A DNA stretch of 64,000 nucleotides. Origin: Mansonella perstans. Taxonomy: Eukaryota > Nematoda > Chromadorea > Rhabditida > Onchocercidae. The notes below the pieces were generated by a model, which was given only the letters and a program-made list of their open reading frames with translations, did not search any database and was not told the DNA's origin. Shown here piece after piece: positions 37,901-50,839 of this stretch. The stretch covers positions 124,001 through 188,000 of the forward strand of contig JBAMDO010000018.1 in assembly GCA_037074765.1 (NCBI GenBank), read 5' to 3'. The first letter of the stretch is position 1. Every line of letters starts with the position of its first letter. The translations under genes and the position numbers were made by a program.

Positions 37901-40071
37901 GTTTTCAGGGTTCTGATTTGGTATCTAAAAAAGATGAAGGGAATGTTGTTTTTCGTGTTGGTGATTTTTCACTAGATGGATATCCTGACTTAATAGCACT
38001 TGTTCGAGAGAAAACGCAAAATCCGATGATCCTGGAAAATGTGCCATGCACTGATTGTATTTCGAATGCTTCAAGGTACATATCTGTCAAAGTTATTCAT
38101 TCACTTGATGCATCTTCATGAAATTCCGTGTTGATCATGTTTTCAAATCTGTCATTAGAAGCTACATTGTGTATAAAAGGACTGAAAATACACGATGATA
38201 AGAAAAGTTTTCTAAGGCAATAAGTATTTTTTATTTGGACGCATATTTCGTACATTTCAGAAGATTTGAATTGCGGACAAGTCCCAGGCTTATTCAACCT
38301 GCTGATGTTTCCTTAGGTCAGATTCAGCTGGCATCATTTTTTGATTTGAAAGAGGATGGAACTCTTGATGTATTACTTGAATATAAAGATGCTGATCAAA
38401 GTATGGCTGTTGACTTCATCAGATGTGAAGATAAGGGTGATACAACATTTCTAAAAGTGCAAGTATTTTCAAGCTCATGTGATCAGTTTTGTGGTTCTTC
38501 GAAGGCAAAAATTGGTATTCAATCTTTTCAACATTTACTTATCCGTTGTTAATTCATCTCAGTTTTATTTTAAATTGAAGGACTGTTCAAGCAGTTTGTA
38601 ATAAACCAATTTTACCTTTTTGTTTCGATTTTTAAAATTGGATCCTTATTGAATTCCAAAAATTAATATACAAGTACGGTTATTCTATTTATCTTAAATT
38701 TTATTTTTTTTCTGGAACCGGAATTGCTTGGCATGGTGCTTGTGTAATGTTCAGTATGTCCGACTCATGGGGTCACGATCAGGTCGGTTCACAGTGTCAG
38801 ATGCCTCAAACGACACATCGAGCACTTCATACACCATTTGCTTTGTTTGGTTTGGGAAGGTCACCAAATTTTGTTGATTACGGTAAATTTATTTGTTAAA
38901 AAAGTGTTATATTCTCGGGATCAAGATAAACTGGTGCAATAAATGATATTTGCAGACGCCAATTTTTAAAAAATCTTGAAGTCTTAAGTTTCACTTTTTC
39001 TAATGACATTTTTTTCCGATTCAGTGATAGCTGTCATTGTCATTTGTAGTTTTTTATTTCTGAAACTTTAAGTCCAAACTTTTAAATTTTATTTCTTTGT
39101 TTTATATTTGCTTAAAAGATATAAAATTGATGCGAAATTTTGCAGCGCACATTGGCTCTCCACGCGCGGTACTGGCGAGTGGTCCGTATTACGGGAATCA
39201 ACATTATGATTTGAAACAAATTGTGCCGAACTCAAGATTAATTGTTATTACACCTAAAGGTGATGGAGTTCATTGGCAGAGTCGACTTTATCTTACTCCT
39301 AGTCAGGTTTGTCTTTCCGGTGGAAAACCAAAATATTTTAGCAATTCAATAATGTAGAACTACAGAAAAATTTTTGACATGAATCAATTTCACTGTAGAA
39401 ATTTGCGCTAGAAAGTCGGAAGCAAGCGTTTAAAGTTCCTTAAACAGAGTTTTTTTTTTTGTTGCTCAAAAAGGAAAAATTAATATCAGCTTTTCTGTTT
39501 GTGTATATTGAAGGAAATCCATTATTTTATTTTTTTCTTTCCATTAATTGTGTTATTTTAATCGATACACAGTTCAATAGCTCGGTGGATCTAGTTTACT
39601 GGAAAAAATAAATTCTATCTTACTTCCATTCTCAATTATAAGCGCAATTTTCTGTTTAATGCGTGGAAGAAAAATTCTAAAATAACTTCATTTTTGCTTC
39701 CTGGCTATATCTCTGTATTACTTGAATTACATTGAAAAGATAAATTGATAGAAGTTAATAAGTAATAAATATAATTCGAAAGAATATGCATTTTATCATT
39801 TTATATTGATTTTAAAAAATGTTCTCATTCTTCAGATTCAATTCTATTTCTTCGTCTACTACTATTTTTCTAATTCATTAAAAATAAAAGGAAATTATAT
39901 AGGGGCTAAATAATTCTGTATTTTCAGCTGATAAAGCAATCATTAATGGTATTAGTGTCAGTCTGTGTGATACTTTTATTGGTGGTAGTACTTTTGCATT
40001 ATCGTGAAAGGCGTGCTGATAAGCATGAACGACAGGCACAGTCACATCGTTTTCATTTTGATGCCATGTAG
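34930..40071 (+). CDS. lnkn-1: Linkin / ITFG1 (TIP): FG-GAP propeller type I membrane protein
   Basis: Ten exons: 34930-35118, 35810-35935, 36210-36427, 36618-36764, 37302-37524, 37909-38075, 38261-38514, 38715-38882, 39146-39306, 39928-40071; about 598 residues against 612 in human ITFG1. Visible: an N-terminal hydrophobic signal (SFILCIIMHAIYV); seven acidic FG-GAP loops (GDINRDLYTD, GDFNGDSVPD, DVNGDGISD, DINGDLSAE, DFDADGIVD, GDFSLDGYPD, DLKEDGTLD); a membrane-proximal region with LFGLGRSPNFVDY and PNSRLIVI; one transmembrane helix (LMVLVSVCVILLLVVVLL); and the strongly conserved cytoplasmic end HRFHFDAM. In C. elegans linkin maintains tissue adhesion, for example in the gonad, and the mammalian protein binds RUVBL1/2 and tubulin. 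All junctions keep phase, but the acceptor of exon 8 reads CTG rather than CAG. AATAAA at 40316-40321. Confidence 0.93.
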
Positions 40072-42738
40072 TTTGAGTAGTTTTAATTATGGTATTAATT
40101 GTTGGGAGAGCTTTATTAGGGTCTTTTTTTCAATAAGTCAAAAATTTCATTGTGCATTCAAAATGCTGAACATCGATGATTTGTAAAGATGGTTAATAAT
40201 TTTGGTCTTTCATTATTTTATAAAACTTGTTGGAAGAAAAAAAAAGCAACATTTTATATAAATACTTTGATTTGTATGAATATTACATAAACTTGTTTTC
40301 AATTTCGTACTGCACAATAAATTTGTACTTTGTTCCAATGCAGTGACTATATTTTCTGCAGGATGTTATTAATGTGATAATGTTGTAAAAAACATTTCCT
40401 ATTGATTGCCAGTCTCGAAGCCATCATCATCATCTACGGTACAGACACCCATTGTGATACAATTTGAAATTTCTTGCTTTGAAACTTTCGGTTATTTCTT
40501 TGTTTCCATCTCTCTACATTGCATTATATCATTGCACACGTAAATGCTAATTTTCTATTAATATTTTATTAATTAGATACCTTTACATTGCGCATTCTCT
40601 TATTCTTTCTTCTCTTAAAATCTGCACAGTAAAAAATTTATTAATCTATTTACACTGTTAACATACACAACAAAACTTTGCAGTTTATTTTATCTTGTTT
40701 GAATTATCTCTGAATTATTAAAAGCATCTTTCAGGACAAAAATTTGCATATTCTTATCTGATGTTGTATCATGAATCTTTTCTATTACTGTTATCACTAT
40801 GAAAATACCACACTGACTGATACACGGATTATTGCGATATTGATGTGACAACAAAAGAAAAATTCACTAATGCTAAAATTTGAAATATATTTGAATTAAT
40901 ACTTACAGTTCATTGAAATATTTTTAAAAATTTCCCATAACTTTCAAGTGATAAGTGGTATTTCTAGTTTTGTATATTGAAAGATGCTTCCATGCAACAG
41001 TAATCCCTGATAGATTAACGCATAGATGCATGGATGGTTTCATATAATTCATATAAGATTATATATAACAAGTTTGTATAGTATTCTTGTCATTTTTTTT
41101 TATTATCAGTGATATCGGTGATTTTCATTATTAGTGATCTTATACAAATTAAAGATAGTCAATTTTTGTTTATTTATGATCGAAATAATTGTAGTTGTTA
41201 ATTGCAACTACGAATTGGAAATTGTATTTGGAAAAATTGCTTTCTGATCAGAAAAATAAATTTTACTTTTTTTTATCAATCATACGTTTACAAATCATTT
41301 TGTTATTTTGCTTTAATTTCAATTTTTATGAATTTCAATAGGAAAACATTTTGGTAGGTTTTTCTGTAATTTCTATAATTGTCAGTCAGATGATTGTTAC
41401 AACGAAAAAATTTTATAATTTTTGGCCATTTTGTTTTCTTTGTCAGAGAGGTTGATTCAATGGTTATTGGAAAAGAAAACAATTTCATCCATATGTCATC
41501 GTCCTAAAACTTGCTCAATTTCTCAATGGTCTAATTAATCTCTTTTGCAGTTCTTTAATACGACTGCAAAAGAGATTAGTGTTATCATTTTCTTTTCTTT
41601 TTTTGCTTTATTTATAGCTGTAAATTTTTAATATTTGAAATTTGGCTTCCGGTCATTCACATCTGATTTCCATTTGATAGAAATCGGTCAGATATATTTG
41701 ATTTGTATGAAATATAAAATAACACTGAAAGATTAACATCTATCCGTTCAACGGCATAGTGTTGTTTCTTTCACTTATTATCTATTTAATATAGTTATTT
41801 TCAAAGTTTGAAGTAAAATATTGCTGAAGAGGAAACTTTTCAGACTGATCTAGGAAGCGATCCAGGACATGAGACTTCATATTATTATTTAATTTAATTA
41901 AATGAAATTTTCTAGGTGTTTCGCTAGATTGAACAATATTAAACCAATAAATCGTATTAGAATTTTTGTTTCCTCCTTTTATTATTTTGATTGTTATAAA
42001 GCTATGTAATGATACATATATAGATCTTAATAAATGGTCAACTGGTCAACCGCCAAATGTGACCTAAAGTATATGTATTTAATGAGTAGTATATCGATTA
42101 GTGATATGAGATTGAAATGATTTGGGATGTATGCAAATAATTTAGAAGTTATTTCATTACATATATTTAAAGAGAAAGAGAGAGAATCTCTTCGTTTAGT
42201 CTGATCACATAATATTTTATTTAAATTTTTTTATCTCAAATTTTTTAGGAATTTATGTTGAGAATACTGCTAAATCTCATAAACGATTGAGAACGGTTTT
42301 TTTTTTTTTGTAAATATTCCATTTTCTTTTCTAGAATTTGAAACTTATCAATTTAATTGATAGCAATTAATTTGTAACAATCGTACATTATCGATTTCGG
42401 AAGATCTTCATTAAATTTGCTTTTCATAGTAGCATAATTCATCTTAACGTTTTCTGATGATTTCACGAAATGTGATAATAAATTGGAAATTTTGTAATGA
42501 CAAGATTTTTTAGCACGTTTTTAATCACTATCATTTCAGGTTGTTTGAATTATTTCTTCATTGAGTTGAAACATTGTAGGTGACAAATTCATAAGTATTC
42601 ATATACGATACTTCTTCTGTTGCCATAAGGCAATTTATTTAATGATTTAAAAAGTGAATGAATTAATTAATGTCTTTGTCTTATGGCGTTAATGTCTGTT
42701 AAAGTTATCTTTTTACAAAAGAAGCATGTATTGCAGAT
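40072..42738. other. Intergenic region linkin to RING gene
   Basis: 2.7 kb, AT-rich. It holds the linkin 3' UTR and a perfect 16-bp stem-loop at 41536-41578. An ATTGCAG ending at 42736 lies two bases before the RING start codon. No other gene recognised. Confidence 0.55.
41536..41578. repeat. Perfect 16-bp stem-loop with 11-base loop
   Basis: Arms 41536-41551 and 41563-41578 are perfect inverted copies (TAATCTCTTTTGCAGT and its complement). One wobble and one further pair can extend the stem outward. Function unknown; a small non-coding RNA precursor is possible but unproven. Confidence 0.85.
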
Positions 42739-44475
42739 ATGGAATGTAATATTGGTAACTGTGTGGTTTGTATGCAAACTTTATGCATCAGTGATTTTTC
42801 AGTCCTACCATGTGGTCACACATTTCACTATAAATGTATTCAACGTTGGCTTACTGTATGATTTTTTTTTTTGACCAATTAAGGATGGCCTATTAAGCCT
42901 TGATGATATGAAATGATCATTAAGAATTCAGTTGTGTTACGTTTTTAAAGTAGTGACAGCAAAATTCTGAATATTTTGCATTCATCCGAAAAAATGTTCC
43001 TTTTGTTTCTTTCAATACCTTTTTTTCGATTCCTGATAGTTCATTCAGTTAATTAATTGTATTAATGGTGATTAAATAATTAACACTTTAAACGTGCTTC
43101 AATATTTGATTAATTTTGTTATGTACTTATGCCAGATTTTAAGTGATGGATTTCGTGGAATGAGTTTCTGAGCAGTTCTGAATTTTGATATTTGAAATTT
43201 TTTTTTAGATATTTGAAATATCTGGTTCATACTGTTAATCTTTAGGAGGATTACTTCATCAAAAAAAAAAAAAAAAAATATTTAGTAGAAAACAATAAGT
43301 TGATTTTAAGATTGTAGGATTCCAAACATTGTCCTACTTGTCGTGCGCGCTCATCACAAAAAGGGATTATAAAACATGTATATTTCTCTTATGATAATGA
43401 TAAAGCTACCAATGGCATCGGGACTTCAGCGGACATTACTGATCATTCTTCCACAACAAATGTAATCTTCGTTTATAAACTTGTGTTTTGCTATTATTTG
43501 AAGTAGAAATATTCTCATAATATTTTTAGTGCAACTGAGGTATTGCTAATCCAGAACCATTTTTTTTGGTTACTAACCAAATTCAGTATAGAAATAATTA
43601 GCCGGCTAATAAATGATTTCGTCTGAATTCATTCGCCTATCATAGGGCTTTCTCGATTTGCTCCAGTAGTTTGATTATATTGGCACAGTATTTCAATATT
43701 GTTGAAATAATTTGTATTGCTGCGCTGCGGAAATGTAGATATTGGAAAAAAATTTCCATTAATGGCTGCTGTTCATAGCAATATGAAATTGAGCTAATCA
43801 ATTTTTGATTTAGGAGGATATTGTCCTATTGTCAGTAATTTGTCATTTTCTTAGAAAATAAATTGTATACTCGAAAGTTCGATTGAATCTGATTGTTTCA
43901 TCATCGAAAGCGATGAAGATTACGACAATAACAGTAATTTTTATACAACTGAAGATGAAGGTAAGCTTTATGATTTGCAAAAATTATTGGAAGTTGTTGA
44001 ACCTTTAGAAAAAAGATTAATAAATGAAATTGAATGGAGAAATTATTTATATATGCGTATTTTAGATGAACCGGATAGTAACGGTGATTTCACAGATAGT
44101 GATGACTCAAGCACAACTACCTCAGAAGATAATGAATCTGCAGCTGATTTCCAAGAATATATTGGGTCAAGTGAATATGAGGAACCAGTAAGTAGCCGAG
44201 TAATTCGACATGGTGCGTTATTTACTGTCAAATATTTGACGACGCATTGATGTTATCGATACTAAATTAATATGTTATGGTACAGTCTATTCGAATTTGG
44301 CAAATTTTGCAAACTTTTAATATTAATTATTTAGAAATTTTTACAATTTTGCTTAATTTTTTTTTAATCCAGTGCATGATATGATGGATATTTTGCAGAA
44401 AGATTTGATAGTGATGATGAAACTAGTAGCGATTCTGATAACAGCGATATTTGCGTTTGTATTAAAAAATGGTAG
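42739..44475 (+). CDS. Small RING-H2 protein (TRAIP-like RING), acidic C-terminus
   Basis: Exons 42739-42855, 43318-43461, 43855-44212, 44399-44475; about 231 residues. Residues from about 8 on form a C3H2C3 RING: C-V-V-C, 13 residues, CGHTFHYKC, then KHCPTC. RING-H2 proteins of this kind are E3 ubiquitin ligases that recruit an E2. The residues after the RING (GIIKHVYFSY) resemble TRAIP, where an IINKLFF segment follows, but the long coiled coil of TRAIP is absent, so orthology is uncertain. The rest is rich in Asp, Glu and Ser (DSDDSSTTTSEDNES, then DSDDETSSDSDNSD). A different donor at 44188 (consensus GTAAGT) would shift the last exon to another frame ending at 44500 and give a hydrophobic helix instead. 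Retention of the last intron would stop at 44250. The ATG is two bases after an AG acceptor. Confidence 0.75.
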
Positions 44476-44583
44476 TATGCACGAATATCTCCGTACTTGA
44501 TGTACGGTTCAAGAACAAAATGCTTATTTTTTAATCAGTATAATTTCTGAGATTTTGTGTATAATAATGTTAAATATTAATTC

Positions 44584-44647
44584 TTACTATAATTAATCGT
44601 AAATGCATATCAATTCTATTCTTTTATGTTACGATTAATTATAGTAA
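44584..44647. repeat. Perfect 19-bp inverted repeat, 26-base loop
   Basis: Arms 44584-44602 (TTACTATAATTAATCGTAA) and 44629-44647 are exact reverse complements. It lies just downstream of the RING gene, within its probable 3' region. Confidence 0.9.
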
Positions 44648-45303
44648 AAATTGAATGCTTCCATAAAAAAATACAGTTAACTAATGATCTTTGAAGTTTA
44701 TAACTTTTCTTACCTCTTCCTTCAGGTTTTGCATCTAAAGAACTAAACTATTGCAACAATGACAATTCTAAATGGCGTTTTTCAATTTCAATCAGGAATT
44801 TCGTTTATAATTTTATATATAGTATTTATAGCATTTTTGTATACTATGTATATTTTTTTTCTGTAAAATAGCTTTTTTTTTATATTGCAGAACAATCTTT
44901 TAATATTCCTGTAAAATTTAGAAAAAAAATTTTTTGGGTGCAGTAAACTAATTATCTTTGAAGTTTATATCTCTTTGCACTTTTTTCTAGAATTTAGTTC
45001 CAAAAACAAAAAAGTTATTGAAATTTTTTGCTCTATCATACGATACATAGATCCCAATTGTTTAGCTAGATTTCTCATACTTTCGGATTTCAGTGATATT
45101 GTATTGAAAGTTCGAACTTGCAGCAATTATAGTTAAATAATTGATAGTATAAATAATTTGAGGGAATCTTGTTGTTGCTCTTGTCTGCTAAGAGCAAGCA
45201 TTTCATTCTTGTTCTTTTGCGTCAGTCTAGAATGCCTCTTTTAGCATCTAAATTAACTTACAGGTCTAAAATGCTAGGTATAATTTTCCCCAAGTATCGC
45301 GCT

Positions 45304-45357
45304 GCACTAAAAATGTGAAATGCACTAAAATATGGAACTGCACTAAAAATATGATAA
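45304..45357. repeat. 18-bp tandem triplicate
   Basis: Three copies of GCACTAAAAATRTGRAAT-like units, each 18 bases, with two or three differences. Confidence 0.8.
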
Positions 45358-45713
45358 TGCTCAAAAATCAAATAGATTTGAAATCTCGTTCATATTTAGA
45401 GGGCTTGCCGATCAATTAAAAATTCTAGCAATTGGCGCCATATCTTTACAGGCGTCAAAATTTCCGTCAAATTACAGTTAATTCACAAGTTTTCGGTTTT
45501 ATTTTGAAATTTCCAAAATTTCAAATTTTGTTGAAAAAATAAGGACGATAGAGCAATTATCGTTTGATTCAATGGTAAGAAATACATTTGACGACCGAAA
45601 TTTGTATAATTGGAGTCTATTATTATGCCAAATATAAAGATTAAATAAAAAAGAATAGGATAGAGCGGAATGAAATGAAATAAAGTTGAAGGAGACTTAA
45701 AAAAGGATTATAG

Positions 45714-45770
45714 GTCAAATGGATTTAGTCGTAGTTCAAATGAATTTAGTCGTGGTTCAAGTGAATTCGG
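45714..45770. repeat. 21-bp tandem repeat, about 2.6 copies
   Basis: Unit begins TCAAATGRATTTAGTCGTRG; two full copies and one partial. Confidence 0.8.
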
Positions 45771-48521
45771 ATTTGCAAAAATAATGGGACTTAAAATTGT
45801 ATTGTTCATATTTATTTTCCAACTTACTGCTTTGATTTTCACATTCTTCATTATTTGCTCAATTAATTTGCTTAATTAATTGCATATGCATTCGTTTAGT
45901 TCTATGGTCTATTTGTTATTTAAATTACTTGTTCATCATTGTCTTAATTTGCATATTCAATTCATTTTATTTAGATTATTAAATCCATAATTTGCTTCAA
46001 TTTTCTGAACTGTACACAAAAAATAGAAAAGTTAAAAAAAAGCAGTCGGAGTGTATCTCCGAAAGTTTGCTGGATAGATGGCAATATGTGACATTCATAG
46101 GTGGCAATTTTAGTAGATGGCATTTATTTTATTAGAATGCAAAATTAAAATTAGGATGGTTTAATGGACCTTCAAAAAATATTTCCAATGGAGCAGCAGA
46201 ATAATCCTTATGGTTGATCTTTTCGTTTCTCGATAAGTCTGTTCAAAAGGGGAATGATGGAATGATGCTGTTGGTTACTTTCGGTTAGTTTGAAAATGAT
46301 CGAAATTCTGAAAACGAAAGATATGAAAGAACATAGCCTGGCTTGTTAAGCCAGTCTGCGTAATTCGAATACGTTAATGCTATGCATCAAATTATTTTCT
46401 GGCTAATTTTGAATTTTATGAATTAAAAAATATGCGTTCGACCGTGGAGTAAATTTGAAGTGAATTGACAACTGTGATTGAAATATTAAAATTCTTTACA
46501 ATTATCGAAATAAATTAAAAGTTGGGATACTTCCTGAGGTCCTAGGTAATGAAATTTTTTTTTTCCACGACTTTAAAGTCTCAGGTGATATCGATTATTG
46601 CTATATGTGGATTTAGCTATAATTCTCTATTATTGGCTTTGTATGTAATCATGAGATTTTTGAGCGGATTCTGGAAAAGTACTTTGCATAGATAAATCTA
46701 GCTAATTTTCTAGCAAGCTATAATATTGTGTATAATCATCTTTTATATTGTTTTCTACTACTACTGATCGTTTTATAGTTGACAACTTTATGTCATATTC
46801 GCACTATTCCTTTTGATCATTCTGTTTTTGGTTTATATAAATTATTATTATTGTTGAAATCACAATCAATTGCACAGCACTTCTTCCGTTATCTCCTAAT
46901 GCGGAAAAAAATATGATAAATAAGTTATAGTGAAGGTCCTGTCTAATTGAGATTTCTTGAAGACAGGCAATTATTTCATTTACTACTCATTAGATGTTAA
47001 TTTAAGGTGGCATATAATCCAGAATACAAAACCAGCCATTTTTATATCGATTAACTCTTAACATTTTTAGCATTATTCTGGATGAACTGTGATAGTTAGT
47101 TGCAAATAAACATGTGATATACTGCGTTTTTTAAATCGATATATAAATTCATAGAATTTAATAGAATAATATATTTGATAGAATCAAATTTTCCGCCGTT
47201 TTTTCAAATTTTTTCAGCACTTTCAAATCGTTCACTCATTTATTTTTTATTGTTATAATATTACATAGAAAAAAAAATTTTTTTTTACTGTGTGAAATTT
47301 CATCACTATTAATAAGTCAGTACGTAAATATCAGAACTATTAATATTCATAAGTAATAAGTAAGTATCAGAGATTACTAATTAAACAGCAGTATCAATAA
47401 GTAAATATTAATAAGCATTCAGATTAACGGGTAATCATTATTAATAAGTAAATTTCTATTAATAAATAAATATCAGAAATCCCAACATCGCTGTGGTAAT
47501 TAACATTAATGATAAGCATACAGTGAAATGTTTTAGTAATTACTCAAACTGATTACTGCTGCTCTCCATTATTAGCAAGTAGCAGTCTAATAAAATCTCT
47601 TATCGTTATTAAAAAAAAAAATGCCATGGAATTGAAAACAGTTTGGCAAGTCAAACTCGATTTGAATTTTAGGACATTTACTTTTTTTTTTGGTTTTATT
47701 GTTATATAATAATGAATTATGTTTGATTATAGAGGAGGGTTAACAATTAGTCTAGTAGACATTTGAAATATAGTTGTAGAGAAATCTAAATTCTACTAAA
47801 TGAATTATTTCATTGCTCCCTACCTCCATTCAATGCATTCGTTCATCTATCCATTCAACTATAAAATAATTATTTCGCTGATTTGACCAACAACGAACGG
47901 TTTTTTTTTTGAAAATTGTTGAAATATTCGAAAAAAAGCCATTTTGAAAATTGGTTTCATTAACCTCTTTTTTTTTCCGCTTATCGAATCTTTCAAAGTT
48001 ATCATTCAGCTACAAATTTTTGAATTTGAATATAACCTTTCAAAGTTTTAGAAATTATTAATAAACGATGCAAAAAGAAAGAAATTAAAAGTAATAATTA
48101 AAAATTAGAATAACAAGCGATAAATTAAAGAAAATTTTTATGAAATTTGAATTTGTTGCAATTATTGTTAGAAGCATATTTGACATTTTCCATTGTATTT
48201 GTATATATGTATAAGTAAATGTATCTTTCTGAATTTTCGAGCAATTTTAATCAATTACTCATTGTTACTTGAGATGTATAAGACACAAGAATAAATACAG
48301 AATTATTTTTGAAATAGTTTTAAATCTCAATGTTTGTAAAATAAAAAAAGTTATGTTAAGATTGTTTTAATACATTACAGTGGGAAAAACAAACAAAGAA
48401 ATAAAATTTCAGTTATAATCTTTTCTTCTGCCGTTAACTTCCTCTTCGATATCGCACTTCAAATTCAATCTTTCATTCAGTTCAGTTCACCATTCAATTG
48501 CTGTTATTTTCGATTCTTTCT

Positions 48522-50166
48522 AAAAAATTTCCAGTTTTTGAAGAACTCAATTAAGGAGCTTTTTTTCCTCTCCAATTAAAAAATATGCGACCGTCTTTCT
48601 AAATTCACCAGCAAAAAATAGCATTTCATAAACGGTATTTGTGTACCTGTTGTTGCATTCGCTAATGATCTTAATCGATATCTATTTTAAAAATCTTAAA
48701 ACTTCAATTTTCATCTTTCTTTAATTGAAAATAATTCTTCGCTTCTTCTAAATTTAATTTAAAAAAAAATAACTAAATGTTGAATTACGCATTAGACCGT
48801 TGCATTTCGATATGAAGCTTACGCATTCAGAAAACGCAATTGTCTTTCACAAATCTAGATGATACAAATATTTCCATGCACATTCCTTGAATATTTTCCG
48901 TAAATTCGACGTATTTTCAAATATGACAATTTCACTGCAACAAATAAATTTTATGTCAAATTCTAAGACAATGAGAAAGAAAAGAAAAACAATCGTTAGA
49001 TATTTCCGATTAACGTAAACAGCTTTTTTTTTCTGTTTTCAATAAATATTTAGTCGGGATTGACAATAATAGTGATAAAAATTTCCAGTTTTTGAAGAAA
49101 TCAATTAAGGAGCTCTTTTTTCCTCTTCAATTAAAAAATAAGCGACTGTCTTTTTAAATTCACCAACAAAAAATAGCATTTCATAAACGGTATTTGTGTA
49201 CCTGTTGTTGCATTCGCTAATGATCTTAATCGATATCTATTTTAAAAATCTTAAAACTTCAATTTTTATCTTTCTTTAATTGAAAATAATTCTTCGCTTC
49301 TTCTAAATTTAATTTAAAAAAAAATAACTAAATGTTGAATTACGCATTAGACCGTTGCATTTCGATATGAAGCTTACGCATTCAGAAAACGCAATTGTCT
49401 TTCACAAATCTAGATGATACAAATATTTCCATGCACATTCCTTGAATGTTTTCCGTAAATTCGACGTATTTTCAAATATGACAATTTCACTGCAACAAAT
49501 AAATTTTATGTCAAATTCTAAGACAATAAGAAAGAAAAGAAAAACAATCATTAGATATTTCCGATTAACGCAAACAACTTTTTTTTTCTGTTTTCAATAA
49601 ATATTTAATCGGGATTGACAATAATAGTGATAAAAATTTCCAGTTTTTGAAGAAATCAATTAAGGAGCTCTTTTTTCCTCTTCAATTAAAAATATGTGAC
49701 TGTCTTTTTAAATTCACCAACAGAAAATAGCATTTCATAAACGGTATTTGTGTATTCGCTAATGATCTTAATCGATATCTATTTTAAAAATCTTAAAATT
49801 TCAGTTTTTATCTTTTTTAATTAAAAATAATTCTTTGCTTCTTCTAAATTTAATTTAAAAAAAAAAATAACTAAATGTTGAATTACGCATTAGTCTGTTA
49901 TATTTCGATATGAAGCTTACGCATTCAGAAGACGCAATTATCTTTCACAAATCTAGGCGATACAAATATTTCCACGCACATTCCTTGAATGCTTTCCGTA
50001 AATTCGACGTATATAACAATTTTACTGCAACAAATAAGTTTTGTGTCAAATTATAAGACAATAGGAAAGAAAAGAAAAACAATTGTTAGATATATCCGGT
50101 TAACATAAATAACGTTTTTTTTTTTCAACAAATTTTTGATCGGAATTGATAATAATGGTGATATTA
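48522..50166. repeat. 0.55-kb unit in three tandem copies
   Basis: Copy boundaries by matching: 48522-49075, 49076-49631, 49632-50166. Copies 1 and 2 are nearly identical. Copy 3 is more diverged and lacks a 12-base segment (CCTGTTGTTGCA) present in the others. Each copy begins AAATTTCCAGTTTTTGAAGA and has no open frame of note. Graded divergence suggests two rounds of duplication. Confidence 0.93.
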
Positions 50167-50839
50167 TCATGATTATGCGGTGACCTGTTCTACTGATTGT
50201 TTCCCATCAACAAACAACAAATATACAAACACTTTTCGGCGAGTAAAAATCATCACTATTTCAGCATCATTATCATCATTTTTATTGTAACGAAATTTTT
50301 TCTCCTTTTTGGACGAATTCAATTAACTGTAATTCCTACGCAAGTCACGTGATCTCATTTAGGAATTAGATATTTTTTTATCCGGCCACGTAGGTGATAA
50401 TTAATTCACCCTTCATATGGAGTAAGTTTATTTTACAATTTCTACTTTATCCAATTTAATTCATATTATCATTTTTTAGTATACTGTGAATATATTTTTG
50501 TTAATAATGAGTGGTTGCAAAATTTATTGACTAATTATTAAGTCAATTTATAATAGAACTATTGCAATTAAGTAAAAATAATATTAATATCAAACTTTGA
50601 AGTTTAAATTTTCAAGCAGTTCTGTTAACAGGCTTTCTATTACAAATAACTCTTCATTATTTATTTGGATATTATTAGTGATAATTTTCAATTTTTTTTA
50701 TCATTTTACGAAATATTTCAAATTTCATGCAAAAAATCTTAAAAAAAGTTAAATTTCATGTCAAAAAAATGAATTTTAAAAATTATAGAAGAGAAATACA
50801 TATCAGAACTGATATTTAAAGTCATTTAATTTTAATTTA

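Larger units (their letters stand above)
44476..50839. other. 6.4-kb gene desert with tandem repeats
   Basis: No gene recognised on either strand. Contents: a perfect 19-bp inverted repeat (44584-44647), an 18-bp triplicate (45304-45357), a 21-bp repeat (45714-45770), AGTAA/TAAGTA-rich low-complexity sequence (about 47300-47480), and a triplicated 0.55-kb unit (48522-50166). The last part must hold the PTR promoter. Confidence 0.6.

Noticed and set aside
44043..44231. Minus-strand Ser-rich open frame
   Set aside because: Antisense shadow of the acidic exon of the RING gene.
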